Below are positions 55,719 to 64,000 of a DNA stretch of 64,000 nucleotides, piece after piece; positions within the stretch are counted from its first letter, which is position 1, and each line of letters starts with the position of its first letter. The notes under the pieces were generated by a model that was not told where the DNA came from, did no database searches, and was given only the letters and a program-made list of their open reading frames with translations. This DNA is from Sinomonas gamaensis (lineage in GTDB: Bacteria; Actinomycetota; Actinomycetes; Actinomycetales; Micrococcaceae). The DNA lies in contig NZ_SSCL01000002.1 of the NCBI RefSeq assembly GCF_005876955.1, positions 310,001 through 374,000 on the forward strand, written 5' to 3'. Made by a program: the position numbers and the translations under genes.

Positions 55719-56081
55719 ATGGCAAGCCTGGGGGAGCTCGAGCGCTCGGTGATGGACCAGCTGTGGTCGACGTCGGAAGCGTCAACGGCGAACGAGCTGC
55801 GTGACCGCCTCGCGCAGAGCGAAGTGCAAAGCAAGGACCTTGCCGTGACGACCGTCCTCACCGTTCTGTCCCGACTCGAGAAGAAGGGCCTCGTCGAGCG
55901 TGAGCGCGGCACCCGCCCTCACCGCTACCGGGCGGTTTCGACGCGCGAGGACCACACCGCACGCCTCATGCATGAAGCCTTGGGCACCGCCCCGGACAGG
56001 GAGGCCGTCCTCGCCCGCTTCATCGGAAGCGTGACTGAAGCGGAGGCAGCCACGCTGCGCAGACTCCTCGCTCGGGGCTGA
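55719..56081 (+). CDS. BlaI/MecI/CopY-family transcriptional repressor
   Basis: The 120-residue winged-helix repressor has the family layout: ELERSVMDQLWSTSEASTANELRDRLAQ, the recognition region DLAVTTVLTVLSRLEKKGLVERERGTRPHRYRAV and a C-terminal dimer domain. Members repress beta-lactamase, copper or other stress genes and are released by cleavage or ligand. The ATG at 55719 has GAAGGA 7 nt upstream. It is followed after 25 bp by an M56 peptidase gene, the usual sensor partner. Three palindromic operators in its promoter suggest autoregulation and control of the divergent cydABDC operon. Confidence 0.93.
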   Translation: MASLGELERSVMDQLWSTSEASTANELRDRLAQSEVQSKDLAVTTVLTVLSRLEKKGLVERERGTRPHRYRAVSTREDHTARLMHEALGTAPDREAVLARFIGSVTEAEAATLRRLLARG

Positions 56082-56106
56082 CCGACCGGCCCACTGGGGA
56101 ACGGCC

Positions 56107-57084
56107 GTGCTGCTCACCGCCTATCTCCTTGCGCTGCTGGCAATCCTGCTCGCGTGGCCGGTGCCAGTGGCGCTTTCGCGTGCCCGGTGGACCTCCCGCT
56201 CGCCGTTCGCGGCGATGGTGCTGTGGCAGTCGATCGCCCTCGCTGGCGGCCTCTCGATGATCGGCGCCATGCTCGTCTACGGCCTCGAGCCCCTTGGCGA
56301 CAACCTCCTACAGGCGCTCCGGCGCGCCATCGGCATCGTGCTCGGGAATCGCGCGACGGACGAACTCCACTTCTGGCATCTCTTCGCCCTGTGCGCAGCA
56401 GCCCTCCTCGGCACCCACCTCATCTTCACGCTCGGTCTCACTTACGCGCGGATCACGACCCAGCGGCGTCGGCACCGTGCACTCCTCGAAGTGCTGAGCT
56501 CGCCCTCCGGAGCGATCGAGCGCACCCTCGTCATCAACCACCCCGCCCCCGTCGCCTACTGCCTCCCGGGTGGGTCCCGGTCAGTGACCGTCCTCTCCGA
56601 CGGCCTCCTGGAGGCGCTCTCGCCCGCAGAGCTCGCTGCCGTCGTCGACCATGAGCGCGCCCACCTGACCCAGCGGCACCATCTGCTGCTGTGGGCCTTC
56701 GAGGCGTGGCGGCAGGCCCTCCCCTGGCTGCCGACCACACGCCTCTCCCGCGCCGCCGTGTCGTCGCTCGTCGAGATGCTCGCGGACGACATTGCGCGGC
56801 GGACCACACCCGACGAGACACTCGTCCGAGCCATCGCCCTGGTTGCCCTCGGCGGGGGGGCAGCCGAGGCGCCCCAAGGCCTGCCCGCCGTCGTCCGCCC
56901 CGAGCCCGCCATCGAACCTGGAATGCCCGACGAAGGCGAGGCTTCCCTCGCCGCCCGGGTCAGCCGGCTGCTCACCCCGCGCCCGCCGCTCGGCAGAGCG
57001 AGGACGACGGCGGTGCTCGCCGGCTCCGGGCTCCTCCTCGCCGTGCCCACCGTCCTCCTGCTGGCGCCGGGGCTCGTGGGGTAA
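56107..57084 (+). CDS. M56-family membrane metallopeptidase (BlaR1-like)
   Basis: The 325-residue integral membrane zinc metallopeptidase is a likely partner of the BlaI-type repressor. The zinc motif HERAH (H182, E183, H186) with a likely third ligand E223 (EMLADD) is intact. Hydrophobic segments are at about 3-22, 33-58, 90-112 and near the C-terminus (305-323). The extracellular penicillin-binding sensor domain of BlaR1 is missing, so any signal must be different, perhaps redox, heme or quinone. The start is GTG at 56107. It is convergent with parE, 12 bp away. Confidence 0.9.
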   Translation: MLLTAYLLALLAILLAWPVPVALSRARWTSRSPFAAMVLWQSIALAGGLSMIGAMLVYGLEPLGDNLLQALRRAIGIVLGNRATDELHFWHLFALCAAALLGTHLIFTLGLTYARITTQRRRHRALLEVLSSPSGAIERTLVINHPAPVAYCLPGGSRSVTVLSDGLLEALSPAELAAVVDHERAHLTQRHHLLLWAFEAWRQALPWLPTTRLSRAAVSSLVEMLADDIARRTTPDETLVRAIALVALGGGAAEAPQGLPAVVRPEPAIEPGMPDEGEASLAARVSRLLTPRPPLGRARTTAVLAGSGLLLAVPTVLLLAPGLVG

Positions 57085-57096
57085 AGCCCCCTCAGG

Positions 57097-59205
57097 TCAG
57101 GCGTCGATGCGCTCGCGATCGAGGTTCGCGCTGCCAGAGACGATGAAATCCTTCCGTGGCGCCACGTCAGAGCCCATGAGCAGCTCGAACACTTCCTCAG
57201 CGCGCTGCGCGCTTTCGATGGTCACCCTGCGGAGGCTGCGGTGGCGAGGGTCCATGGTGGTCTCAGCCAGCTGGTCGGCGTCCATCTCGCCGAGCCCCTT
57301 GTAGCGCTGGATCGGCTCCTTGTAGCGACGGCCCTCCGACTCGAGGCGCTTGAGCAGGGCGTGGAGCTCGCCCTCCGAGTAGGTGTAGACCATCTCGTTG
57401 GCCTTGCTTCCCGGGTTGACGACCTCGACGCGATGCAGCGGCGGGACCGCGGCATACACACGTCCCTCCTCGACCATGGGCCGCATGTAGCGGAAGAACA
57501 GAGTCAGGAGGAGCGTGCGGATGTGGGCGCCGTCCACGTCGGCGTCGGTCATGAGGATCACTCGCCCGTACCGGGCCGCCTCGATGTCGAAGCTGCGCCC
57601 GGAACCCGCGCCGACAACCTGGATGAGCGCCGCGCACTCGGCGTTCGAGAGCATGTCTCCCACCGAGGCCTTCTGCACGTTCAGGATCTTGCCGCGGATG
57701 GGAAGAAGCGCCTGGAACTCCGAGGACCGCGCGTGTCGGGCCGTGCCGAGTGCAGAATCGCCCTCCACGATAAACAGCTCGGAGCGCGTGACGTCGTCCG
57801 TCCGGCAGTCGATCAGCTTCGCGGGGAGGGTCGAGGACTCGAGCGCCGTCTTCCGTCGCTGCGTCTCCTTGTGGAGCCGTGCCGTCACCCGAGACTTCAT
57901 CTCGTTGACGATCTTCTCGAGCAGCACCGAGCTCTGGTTCTTGTCCGCGCGTGAGGTGGAATTCAGCTTGGCGCCGAGCTCCTTCTCAAGGACTCTCGAG
58001 ACGATCTGGCGCACGGGGGCCGTGCCGAGGATCTCCTTCGTCTGGCCCTCGAACTGCGGTTCGGCGAGCCGAACGGTCAGCACCGCCGTGAGGCCGGCAA
58101 GGACGTCATCCTTCTCGATCTTGTCGTTGCCCGCCTTGAGCTTGCGGGCGTTGGCCTCGACGGCCTTCCGGAACACCTTCAGCAGGGCCGTCTCGAAGCC
58201 CGCCTGATGCGTTCCGCCCTTCGGGGTCGCAATGATGTTGACGAACGTCCGCACGGTCGTGTCGTAGCCGACCCCCCAGCGCAGGGCGACGTCGACCTCG
58301 CAGTTCCGCTCAACCTCGGCGATCTTGCTGTGCCCGCGCTCGTCAAGGACGGGAACGGTCTCCTTGAACGTCCCCGAGCCGTGGAGGCGCCACGTATCCG
58401 TGACCGGGGCGTCGATGGCGAGGAAGTCCACGAATTCCGAGATTCCGCCGTCGTGGTGGAACACCTCTTCGTGCGGTCCGCCCTCTCCGGGGGTTCCGGG
58501 GAGGCGACGTTCGTCGCGCACCGTGATGCGGAGGCCGGGGACGAGGAACGAGGTCTGCCGCGCGCGGCCCGCGAGCTCGTCATAGGAGAATTTCGCGTCC
58601 GGGGTGAAGATCTGCCGGTCCGCCCAGTACCGGATCCTGGTTCCCGTCACGCCCCGCTTCGCCTTGCCGACCACGTCGAGGACAGAGTCGTCCACGAACG
58701 GTTCGAACGGCGCGTCTGGGCTCAGCCGCGAGCCCGTGTCCGCGAAGCGCCCGGGCTCTCCGCGGCGGAACGACATCTGATAGGTCTTGCCGCCGCGATC
58801 GACCTGGACGTCCAGGCGCGCCGACAGCGCGTTGACAACCGACGCGCCAACACCATGGAGGCCGCCCGAGGCCGTGTACGAGCCCCCGCCGAACTTTCCG
58901 CCCGCATGGAGCTTCGTGAAGACGACCTCAACACCGGTGAGGCCCGTCTTCGGCTCGACGTCCACGGGGATGCCGCGGCCGTCGTCGTGCACCTCAACCG
59001 ACCCGTCCGGATGGAGGATCACCTTGATGTCGTGGCCGAATCCCGCGAGGGCCTCGTCGACGGAGTTGTCGATGATCTCCCAGAGGCAGTGCATGAGCCC
59101 GCGCGAATCCGTGGAACCGATGTACATGCCGGGGCGTTTGCGGACCGCTTCGAGCCCTTCGAGGACAGACAGATGTCTGGCGGTGTATTCAGAGCTCGGG
59201 GTCAC
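57097..59205 (-). CDS. parE: DNA topoisomerase IV subunit B
   Basis: The 702-residue ATPase subunit works with ParC to decatenate chromosomes. The GHKL ATPase domain has EIIDNSVDEALAG, DDGRGIPVD and GGLHGVGASVVNALS. The transducer domain follows, and the TOPRIM domain carries EGDSALGTARHARS and LMTDADVDGAHIRTLLLTLFFR (DxD). PIRGKILNVQKA fits ParE/GyrB. The start is GTG at 59205 with AAGGAG 10 nt upstream; a TAGGCT -10 box lies near 59267-59272. parC is 10 kb away, so the subunits are not operonic. Confidence 0.96.
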   Translation of the reverse strand: MTPSSEYTARHLSVLEGLEAVRKRPGMYIGSTDSRGLMHCLWEIIDNSVDEALAGFGHDIKVILHPDGSVEVHDDGRGIPVDVEPKTGLTGVEVVFTKLHAGGKFGGGSYTASGGLHGVGASVVNALSARLDVQVDRGGKTYQMSFRRGEPGRFADTGSRLSPDAPFEPFVDDSVLDVVGKAKRGVTGTRIRYWADRQIFTPDAKFSYDELAGRARQTSFLVPGLRITVRDERRLPGTPGEGGPHEEVFHHDGGISEFVDFLAIDAPVTDTWRLHGSGTFKETVPVLDERGHSKIAEVERNCEVDVALRWGVGYDTTVRTFVNIIATPKGGTHQAGFETALLKVFRKAVEANARKLKAGNDKIEKDDVLAGLTAVLTVRLAEPQFEGQTKEILGTAPVRQIVSRVLEKELGAKLNSTSRADKNQSSVLLEKIVNEMKSRVTARLHKETQRRKTALESSTLPAKLIDCRTDDVTRSELFIVEGDSALGTARHARSSEFQALLPIRGKILNVQKASVGDMLSNAECAALIQVVGAGSGRSFDIEAARYGRVILMTDADVDGAHIRTLLLTLFFRYMRPMVEEGRVYAAVPPLHRVEVVNPGSKANEMVYTYSEGELHALLKRLESEGRRYKEPIQRYKGLGEMDADQLAETTMDPRHRSLRRVTIESAQRAEEVFELLMGSDVAPRKDFIVSGSANLDRERIDA

Positions 59206-59473
59206 GCTCGAGAAGCTCCTTCATGGCGCACGGGAGGAACGCGGCGAAGCGCGCAGTACACGAACAAGCCTAGTCGCACCTCCGCGACCCCGCGTTGACG
59301 CCACTCGCAACGTCTTCAAATCGAGGCCGCGGCCCACCTGAGGCTCGCACTCGTTATGGAACATTGATACGCCGCCAGCGAAAGTGGCCGTTTTGTGGGA
59401 TTTCCGGCGAATGGCGGGGTGTTAGATGGGTAAGACCGAGGAAACCGCCCGGTACGAGTGAAGGAGGCCCGAG
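59206..59473. promoter_or_regulatory. Divergent promoter region parE / DUF7455
   Basis: The 268-bp gap holds TAGGCT on minus (59272-59267), a likely -10 for parE, and TAGATG (59423-59428) on plus, a weak candidate for the DUF7455 gene. A clear ribosome site (AAGGAGG) lies before the latter's ATG. No other gene or RNA is visible. Confidence 0.35.
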
Positions 59474-59695
59474 ATGACTTCAGCCCTTGCGGACCGCACC
59501 CTGACCGCCGTCGACCGCTGCGACAGCTGCGGAGCCCAGGCCTACGTCCGAGTGGTACTCGAGGCGTCTGGTGGAGAGCTCATGTTCTGCGCCCATCACG
59601 CGCGCGCTGTCGAAGGGAAGCTTCGCCCGATCGCGTCGCACTGGCACGACGAGACGCGCCGGCTCACCGAGAAGGCAGCCCTCCCCGAAGCCTGA
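59474..59695 (+). CDS. DUF7455 small zinc-ribbon-like protein
   Basis: The 73-residue protein has CDSCG (C16, C19) and FCAHHAR (C39, H41, H42), a likely zinc site, followed by a helical tail (SHWHDETRRLTEKAAL). I recognise it as the actinobacterial DUF7455 family, function unknown, often encoded near the principal sigma factor. It is soluble. The ATG at 59474 has AAGGAGG 6 nt upstream, an excellent site, suggesting strong expression. Terminator-like hairpins follow. Confidence 0.9.
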   Translation: MTSALADRTLTAVDRCDSCGAQAYVRVVLEASGGELMFCAHHARAVEGKLRPIASHWHDETRRLTEKAALPEA

Positions 59696-59740
59696 GGTCC
59701 AAAGAGGACCAACGTCGCGGGGATAGCCCGCCGACAAGGA

Positions 59741-59790
59741 GCACGAAGGCCCGGACACCATGAGTGTCCGGGCCTTTCCGTTGCCGGGCT
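59741..59790 (+). terminator. Terminator after DUF7455 gene (copy 1 of a duplicated hairpin)
   Basis: Within this 50-bp unit, AAGGCCCGGACAC pairs with GTGTCCGGGCCTT, followed by TCCGTTGCC. It lies 46 bp after the stop and faces the DUF7455 gene. A near-identical unit is at 59827-59876 (47 of 50 identical). Confidence 0.75.
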
Positions 59791-59826
59791 CAACCCATTC
59801 GGTGCGGGTGCTCCCCCCGCGTCTAG

Positions 59827-59876
59827 GCACGAAGGCCCGGACACCATCGGTGTCCGGGCCCTTCCGTTGCCGGGCT
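59827..59876 (-). terminator. Terminator after sigA (copy 2 of the duplicated hairpin)
   Basis: The second copy of the 50-bp unit, 86 bp downstream of the first, has the same hairpin with three base differences, mostly in the loop. On the minus strand it lies 20 bp after the sigma factor stop. It is likely the terminator of the sigma gene. Confidence 0.7.
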
Positions 59877-59896
59877 GATCGGCGTCGTGCGGCTAA

Positions 59897-61204
59897 TCAG
59901 TCCAGATAGTCCCGAAGAACCTGCGAGCGCGACGGGTGCCGCAGCTTCGACATGGTCTTCGACTCTATCTGCCGAATGCGCTCGCGCGTCACCCCGTAGA
60001 CCTTGCCGATCTCGTCGAGGGTCTTGGGCTGGCCGTCAGTCAGGCCGAAGCGCATCGCCACCACACCGGCCTCCCGCTCCGAGAGCGTATCGAGCACCGA
60101 ATGGAGCTGCTCTTGGAGGAGCGTGAAGCTCACTGCATCCGCGGGCACAACGGCTTCGGAGTCCTCGATGAGATCGCCGAACTCCGAGTCGCCGTCCTCG
60201 CCCAGCGGCGTGTGCAGCGAGATCGGCTCGCGGCCGTACTTCTGCACCTCGACGACCTTCTCCGGGGTCATGTCGAGCTCTTTGGCGAGCTCTTCCGGAG
60301 TGGGTTCACGACCGAGATCCTGAAGCATCTGCCGCTGGACGCGTGCGAGCTTGTTGATGACCTCGACCATATGGACCGGAATTCGAATGGTCCGAGCCTG
60401 GTCGGCCATGGCGCGCGTGATGGCCTGGCGGATCCACCACGTGGCATAGGTCGAGAACTTGAAGCCCTTCGTGTAGTCGAATTTCTCGACCGCACGGATG
60501 AGCCCAAGGTTCCCCTCCTGGATGAGGTCCAGGAAGAGCATTCCGCGACCGGTGTAGCGCTTGGCGAGCGAGACGACAAGGCGCAGGTTTGCCTCGAGCA
60601 GGTGGTTCTTGGCCCGCTCGCCGTCGTGCACGATCCGCTCGAGGTCGTGGCGGTACTGGACGTCGTAAGTATCGCCCTCTTCGTCGAGCTTGTGCTTGGC
60701 GAACAGGCCGGCCTCGATGCGCAGCGCGAGGTCGACCTCCTGCTCGGCGTTGAGGAGCGCGACCTTGCCGATCTGCTTGAGGTAGTCCTTGACCGGATCC
60801 GCGGTTGCACCGGCCGACGTCACCTGCTGGACAGGTGCATCGTCCTCATCTGCGTCCGAGATCACCATGGCGGCGGAGGTCGCCGGGGCTTCCTCCTTCT
60901 CGTCTTCCTCGACGTCCGTTTCGGCTGCGAGCTCCTCGTCGGGGGGCGTCACCGCGTCGAGATCGACCGCGTCGCCCTCGACCTCCTCCGCATCGGCGGC
61001 ACCCTGAACCGCCGAATCCTTCACCGCCGTCTTGGCGCCGTTGGCTTGGCTGCCTGCGGACTTCCGCGCTGTCGGCTTGGCCTTGGTTGCGGTCGTGGTC
61101 TTGGAGCGGGAGCCCGCCGAAGCGCGCTTGCTGGATGCAGCCTTGGGCACCTCGGTTTCTACCGCGGCCTTCTCAGCTGTTTCCTTCTCCGTGGGGGGCG
61201 TCAC
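59897..61204 (-). CDS. sigA: Principal RNA polymerase sigma factor (SigA/HrdB)
   Basis: The 435-residue group 1 sigma-70 factor directs housekeeping transcription. It has a Lys/Ala/Thr-rich and acidic N-terminus (about 1-125), region 1.2 [21 protein letters not shown], region 2 [42 protein letters not shown] and [14 protein letters not shown], region 3, and region 4 with [21 protein letters not shown]. The GTG at 61204 is preferred because AGGAAGG lies 5 nt upstream; open frame extends 48 bases further. TTGACA at 61266-61261 is present but no matching -10 was found. Confidence 0.97.
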   Translation of the reverse strand: MTPPTEKETAEKAAVETEVPKAASSKRASAGSRSKTTTATKAKPTARKSAGSQANGAKTAVKDSAVQGAADAEEVEGDAVDLDAVTPPDEELAAETDVEEDEKEEAPATSAAMVISDADEDDAPVQQVTSAGATADPVKDYLKQIGKVALLNAEQEVDLALRIEAGLFAKHKLDEEGDTYDVQYRHDLERIVHDGERAKNHLLEANLRLVVSLAKRYTGRGMLFLDLIQEGNLGLIRAVEKFDYTKGFKFSTYATWWIRQAITRAMADQARTIRIPVHMVEVINKLARVQRQMLQDLGREPTPEELAKELDMTPEKVVEVQKYGREPISLHTPLGEDGDSEFGDLIEDSEAVVPADAVSFTLLQEQLHSVLDTLSEREAGVVAMRFGLTDGQPKTLDEIGKVYGVTRERIRQIESKTMSKLRHPSRSQVLRDYLD

Positions 61205-61495
61205 GATCACCTTCCTGCCGCTGTCCTGGTGCCACCATGGGGGCAACACCACTATGACCCTGTCAAGTCCGTGCTCTGCGCCATGCGCAACCCGGACCGA
61301 AGGGTCTTATGTATCAACCCCTCGGCCGCCCGATTCGTTCCCGCTGATCGAACTGGGGAGAAAATCATGGCTTCCGGTGCTCGGACCCGACCGGGTCTGG
61401 CGTCTATTGTCGCACGGTTGCAGCACAGGTAAGCACTCACCGATGCAACATGCGGAACAACTGCAGCGGGATCCCCATCCACACACCCCTGCGCC
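61205..61495. other. Intergenic region upstream of sigA
   Basis: This 291-bp gap carries the sigA promoter region, but I cannot define it. TTGACA (61266-61261, minus) lacks a -10 at proper spacing; CAATAG with TTACCT 17 bp upstream (near 61400-61435) is only a weak guess. I see no RNA gene or long repeat in it. Confidence 0.3.
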
Positions 61496-62782
61496 CTAGG
61501 CCGCCTCCCCCACGGGACGCCACGCAGTCTCAGGCCGTCGAGCCCAACCCGCTACCTCGCCCGAGTCCACAATGCGCGCAAAGAGCTCAGCGAAGCGGTA
61601 CCCGGGCACAGCGGACAGTGCACGGCGCAGATAGGCTGCCGCCCGCGATCCACGGCCGCGAACCCACGAGATCCAGCCGAGAAGAGCGAGGGCGGGGGCT
61701 CGCATCTCCGGCTCCTCCAGCTCTGACATCTGCCTGAGCAGTCGCTCGAAACGGCCAATCCGTCCCCAGTCTGGGCGCTCCCTCGTGCCGCCGAGCAGTA
61801 CGGCGCCGTAGGTAAGGGCGGCTGCGGTGCCCGCTCCCCCACCTCCGGATCGCTCTCCTGCGAGCCAGCCTCTTACTGCTTCCCGCACTCGATGGCTGGC
61901 AGCGCCGGGAAGGTCGGACGGTTCGGGCTGGGACGCGAGCTCAGCCGGATCGACCGCGCCGACTTCGACACTCGCGGTCCAGGCTGTCGTGGCACCGACG
62001 GCCGCTGCAACGAGGGCGGCGTCCCTCAACGCCGGACGGGTCAAGGACGAGGCAAGGAAGAAGAGCCGCTCGGGTGGGACAGGAGCGCCGGAGAGGGCCT
62101 CCTCCCAGTAGGCCAGGGCGCTGGCAAACGCTGCGGCGCTCCACCAGAGTTCAGAGTCTGTCAGGCCCTGCTCACCGGCACAGCCGATCGCCTGATCCCG
62201 GGGATCCAGCCTTCGGGGATCGGGCTTCCGGGAATCGCGCCGGACTGGCTCTCCGAAGCTGCTGCCCCGGTACACCATCTCGGCGCCGAGCCTGCTCGAT
62301 TCGATGGCTTCAATCAGCCGGCCGGGCCAGGGGCAGCACGAAGTGTCACTGCAGAGCATGCTGCGCCAGTGGGTGCTGCCGACGAGCCAGGCGTCGAGAA
62401 CGGGGATTCCGGCGGCGGCCAGATCATCACCGATCGAAGTCACGAGGTCGATCCACGGAGGTGTACAGGGGTCGGTCCATGGCTGTGAGGTGAAGATGGC
62501 GAGCACACAGCTGTCGGCCAGCACATCGCTCGCGAGGTGATCGCGCAACGCGCCTCCAAGCTCTTGGGCGTTCGGGACGCGAGAGCCGTCAGCTGGCAGG
62601 TCCACCCGCACGGTTACCCCCACGCTCCCTCCGCCGACAGCGACAGCGATGAGGCTCTCTGTGGGCCACTCGCCGATCGTGTGGGGAATGAAGGCGAGGA
62701 TGTCTTCGGGTTCGCGGATGCACAACCCGTCCGTGCCGGTTCCTTCTGATGGGCTGTCCTCGCACCCGGTGATCTTCTCCAT
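61496..62782 (-). CDS. DUF4192 domain-containing protein
   Basis: The 428-residue protein matches the actinobacterial DUF4192 family: N-terminal REPEDILAFIPHTIGEWPTESLIAVAVGGG, VGVTVRVDLP and the later WSAAAFASALAYWEEALSG and LLGWISWVRGRGSRAAAYLRRALSAVPGYRFAELF segments. The last part looks like a tetratricopeptide-type helical repeat. Function is unknown; it is soluble. The ATG at 62782 is used. It lies downstream of an MFS gene on the same strand, with a 116-bp gap that shows no clear hairpin. Confidence 0.9.
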   Translation of the reverse strand: MEKITGCEDSPSEGTGTDGLCIREPEDILAFIPHTIGEWPTESLIAVAVGGGSVGVTVRVDLPADGSRVPNAQELGGALRDHLASDVLADSCVLAIFTSQPWTDPCTPPWIDLVTSIGDDLAAAGIPVLDAWLVGSTHWRSMLCSDTSCCPWPGRLIEAIESSRLGAEMVYRGSSFGEPVRRDSRKPDPRRLDPRDQAIGCAGEQGLTDSELWWSAAAFASALAYWEEALSGAPVPPERLFFLASSLTRPALRDAALVAAAVGATTAWTASVEVGAVDPAELASQPEPSDLPGAASHRVREAVRGWLAGERSGGGGAGTAAALTYGAVLLGGTRERPDWGRIGRFERLLRQMSELEEPEMRAPALALLGWISWVRGRGSRAAAYLRRALSAVPGYRFAELFARIVDSGEVAGWARRPETAWRPVGEAA

Positions 62783-62898
62783 GCCGAACAGCTTCGCCGC
62801 TCGGCAGCCTTGCCCTCGTGACAGGCGGAGCTTATGTGGACAACTCGTTCAATAAATCCCGTGGGGAGGACGAATCGCGAGGGAGAGGCGGTGACAGC

Positions 62899-64000
62899 TC
62901 AGCGCCGCACGAGCCGACGCGAGCGGAAATCCGTCCACGTCAGGAGCAGTGCATCGCGCAGCGGCGGAACCTTCACGCCGCCTGCGGCGAGCTGGCGGCG
63001 CACCTTTCGCCTCACTCTGAGGACCATCGCGGAGCCGAAGGCCATGACCACGAGCTGCACTGCCAGCGCGACCCTGAACGCGTCGAGGGAATAGAGGCCT
63101 GCGGGTGAGAGGCCGAGGGCATGCTGGAGATCGAGCAGGTAGCCGACGAGGAACATGGTCAGGAGCGCCGCGACGAAACCGCCCGAATTAACGATGCCGG
63201 TGGCCGTGCCGAGGCGATGCGAGGGATTGAACGTCCGCGCGAAGTCAAAGCCGATCATGGAGCACGGGCCGCCCAGGGCGAGCACCGCCACGAGGAGAAC
63301 CATGAGCCACAGCGGCGTCTGGCCAGGATAGAGGAGCACCACCGCCCAGACCACGGCCGTGAGCGCCGTGATGAGGAGGACGAGGGTGGATCGCCGTAAT
63401 GGATGCCGTGAGACGAAACGTCCCATCGGCGGTCCTGCGAGGAGGGAGACCACGACGAAGAAGGACATGAGCCCCGCCGCGGTGGCCGAGTCATAGCCCT
63501 GGCCGGCAACCATGAACGGGAAGCCCCAGGCGAGGGCAAACACGTTTCCGCTGAATTGAACTGTGAAATGGCTCCACATCCCCAACCGGGTTCCCGCCTG
63601 CCGCCAGGCGGAAGCGAGTACTGCGCGTGTGCCCTCGGCGGTCTCGCCCCCTCTGGGCGCAGCACCCGCGGGGGCGTTGCGCAGCAGGGAAAGCACGAGG
63701 ACCACCACGAGCACCGACAGCGAGGCGAGGGAGAAGAACCCTGCGCTCCAGCCCCGGGCATGCAGGAGGGCCAGGAAGGGGATCACGCTCACGAGCTGAC
63801 CCAGCATCCCGAGCATGCCGGTGAGCTGGGTGAGGAGTGGCGAGCGCTTCGGTTTGAACCACAGCGGGACCAGGCGCAGCACCGAGACGAAGGTCATGGC
63901 GTCCCCCATGCCCACGAGCATGCGCCCGATGATCCCCGTGACCACCGATTCGGCCACGGCGATCTGGAGCTGACCCAGCGCCATGAAGATCGCGCCGGTT
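62899..64000 (-). CDS. MFS transporter, C-terminal part (runs off the window)
   Basis: The frame stays open to the window edge, giving about 367 residues of an MFS transporter that lacks its N-terminal helices. Around ten hydrophobic segments remain. Landmarks are the IIGRMLVGMGDAMTFVSVLRLVPLWF segment, the central loop (about residues 110-130 of the visible part) and GFDFARTFNPSHRLGTATGIVNSGG in the second half. The last is a pattern found in some nitrate/hexose-type MFS members, but the substrate is not assignable. The C-terminus is basic. An ATG at 63984 is internal and not the start. Confidence 0.8.
   Translation of the reverse strand, partial: TGAIFMALGQLQIAVAESVVTGIIGRMLVGMGDAMTFVSVLRLVPLWFKPKRSPLLTQLTGMLGMLGQLVSVIPFLALLHARGWSAGFFSLASLSVLVVVLVLSLLRNAPAGAAPRGGETAEGTRAVLASAWRQAGTRLGMWSHFTVQFSGNVFALAWGFPFMVAGQGYDSATAAGLMSFFVVVSLLAGPPMGRFVSRHPLRRSTLVLLITALTAVVWAVVLLYPGQTPLWLMVLLVAVLALGGPCSMIGFDFARTFNPSHRLGTATGIVNSGGFVAALLTMFLVGYLLDLQHALGLSPAGLYSLDAFRVALAVQLVVMAFGSAMVLRVRRKVRRQLAAGGVKVPPLRDALLLTWTDFRSRRLVRR

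Noticed and set aside
53939-55804. Plus-strand frame of about 620 codons opposite cydA/cydB
   Set aside because: Antisense to the well-conserved oxidase genes; the composition is that of a shadow frame.
61261-61266. TTGACA as the -35 of sigA
   Set aside because: The hexamer is perfect but no -10-like box occurs 16-18 bp downstream on the minus strand.

Overview
The window looks like core chromosome from a high-GC actinobacterium of the family Micrococcaceae (Arthrobacter/Sinomonas-like). This is inferred from strong G/C bias at third codon positions, frequent GTG and TTG starts, actinobacteria-specific families (DUF3000, DUF3093, DUF3159, DUF3710, DUF4192, DUF4193, DUF5998, DUF6421, DUF7455, SepH), and the gene order. 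There is no insertion sequence, prophage, CRISPR array or rRNA operon. Genes are dense, many overlap by 4 nt (GTGA junctions), and no gap exceeds 300 bases.

Layout. 1-2.8 kb (minus): a PD-(D/E)XK nuclease, then def-fmt-rsmB. 2.9-3.7 kb: six tRNA genes, Val(CAC) on minus and Gly-Cys-Val-Gly-Val on plus. 3.75-4.0 kb: a possible 32-codon gene with its own promoter and terminator. 4-9.6 kb: zapE, a rhodanese-type sulfurtransferase with sufE, ybaK, an anchored alpha/beta hydrolase, a small Rossmann-like protein and msrB. 9.7-17.3 kb (plus): DUF6421-SDR-threonine aldolase, DUF3000, RNase D and a fused beta-oxidation enzyme. 17.3-29.4 kb (minus): an ECF-type importer (S, T, fused A-A and an unknown coupled protein) behind a nucleoside hydrolase and an aldo/keto reductase, then dxs with a DUF402 protein and an unknown protein, then aconitase.

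29.6-34.4 kb is a potassium locus: a KimA-like permease (coupled to a TrmA/RumA-type RNA methyltransferase) diverges from two TrkA/RCK proteins. 34.4-39.1 kb holds DUF3159, an OB-fold protein, DUF3710, dut, DUF3093, DUF4193 and sepH. 39.1-44.4 kb (minus) holds thymidine kinase, an alkaline-phosphatase-superfamily enzyme, DUF5998 and a GNAT/acyl-CoA-synthetase-like protein acetyltransferase. parC (44.4-47.0 kb) and parE (57.1-59.2 kb) encode topoisomerase IV and flank an MHS-family transporter, a DinB-like protein and the cytochrome bd operon cydA-cydB-cydDC. A BlaI-type repressor and an M56 metallopeptidase diverge from cydA. The last part has DUF7455, the principal sigma factor, DUF4192 and a truncated MFS transporter.

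The strongest regulatory signal is three exact TTCTAC-N5-GTAGAA palindromes between cydA and blaI, implying that a BlaI/M56 sensor pair controls cytochrome bd oxidase. Other points of interest are a zincin-like motif pair in DUF6421, a series of TANNNT boxes 6-9 nt before start codons (candidate leaderless promoters), an operator-like inverted repeat over the promoter of the beta-oxidation gene, the possible small gene after the tRNA cluster, and an ECF importer of unknown substrate. All calls rest on reading the sequence and remembered family features; no database search was run.
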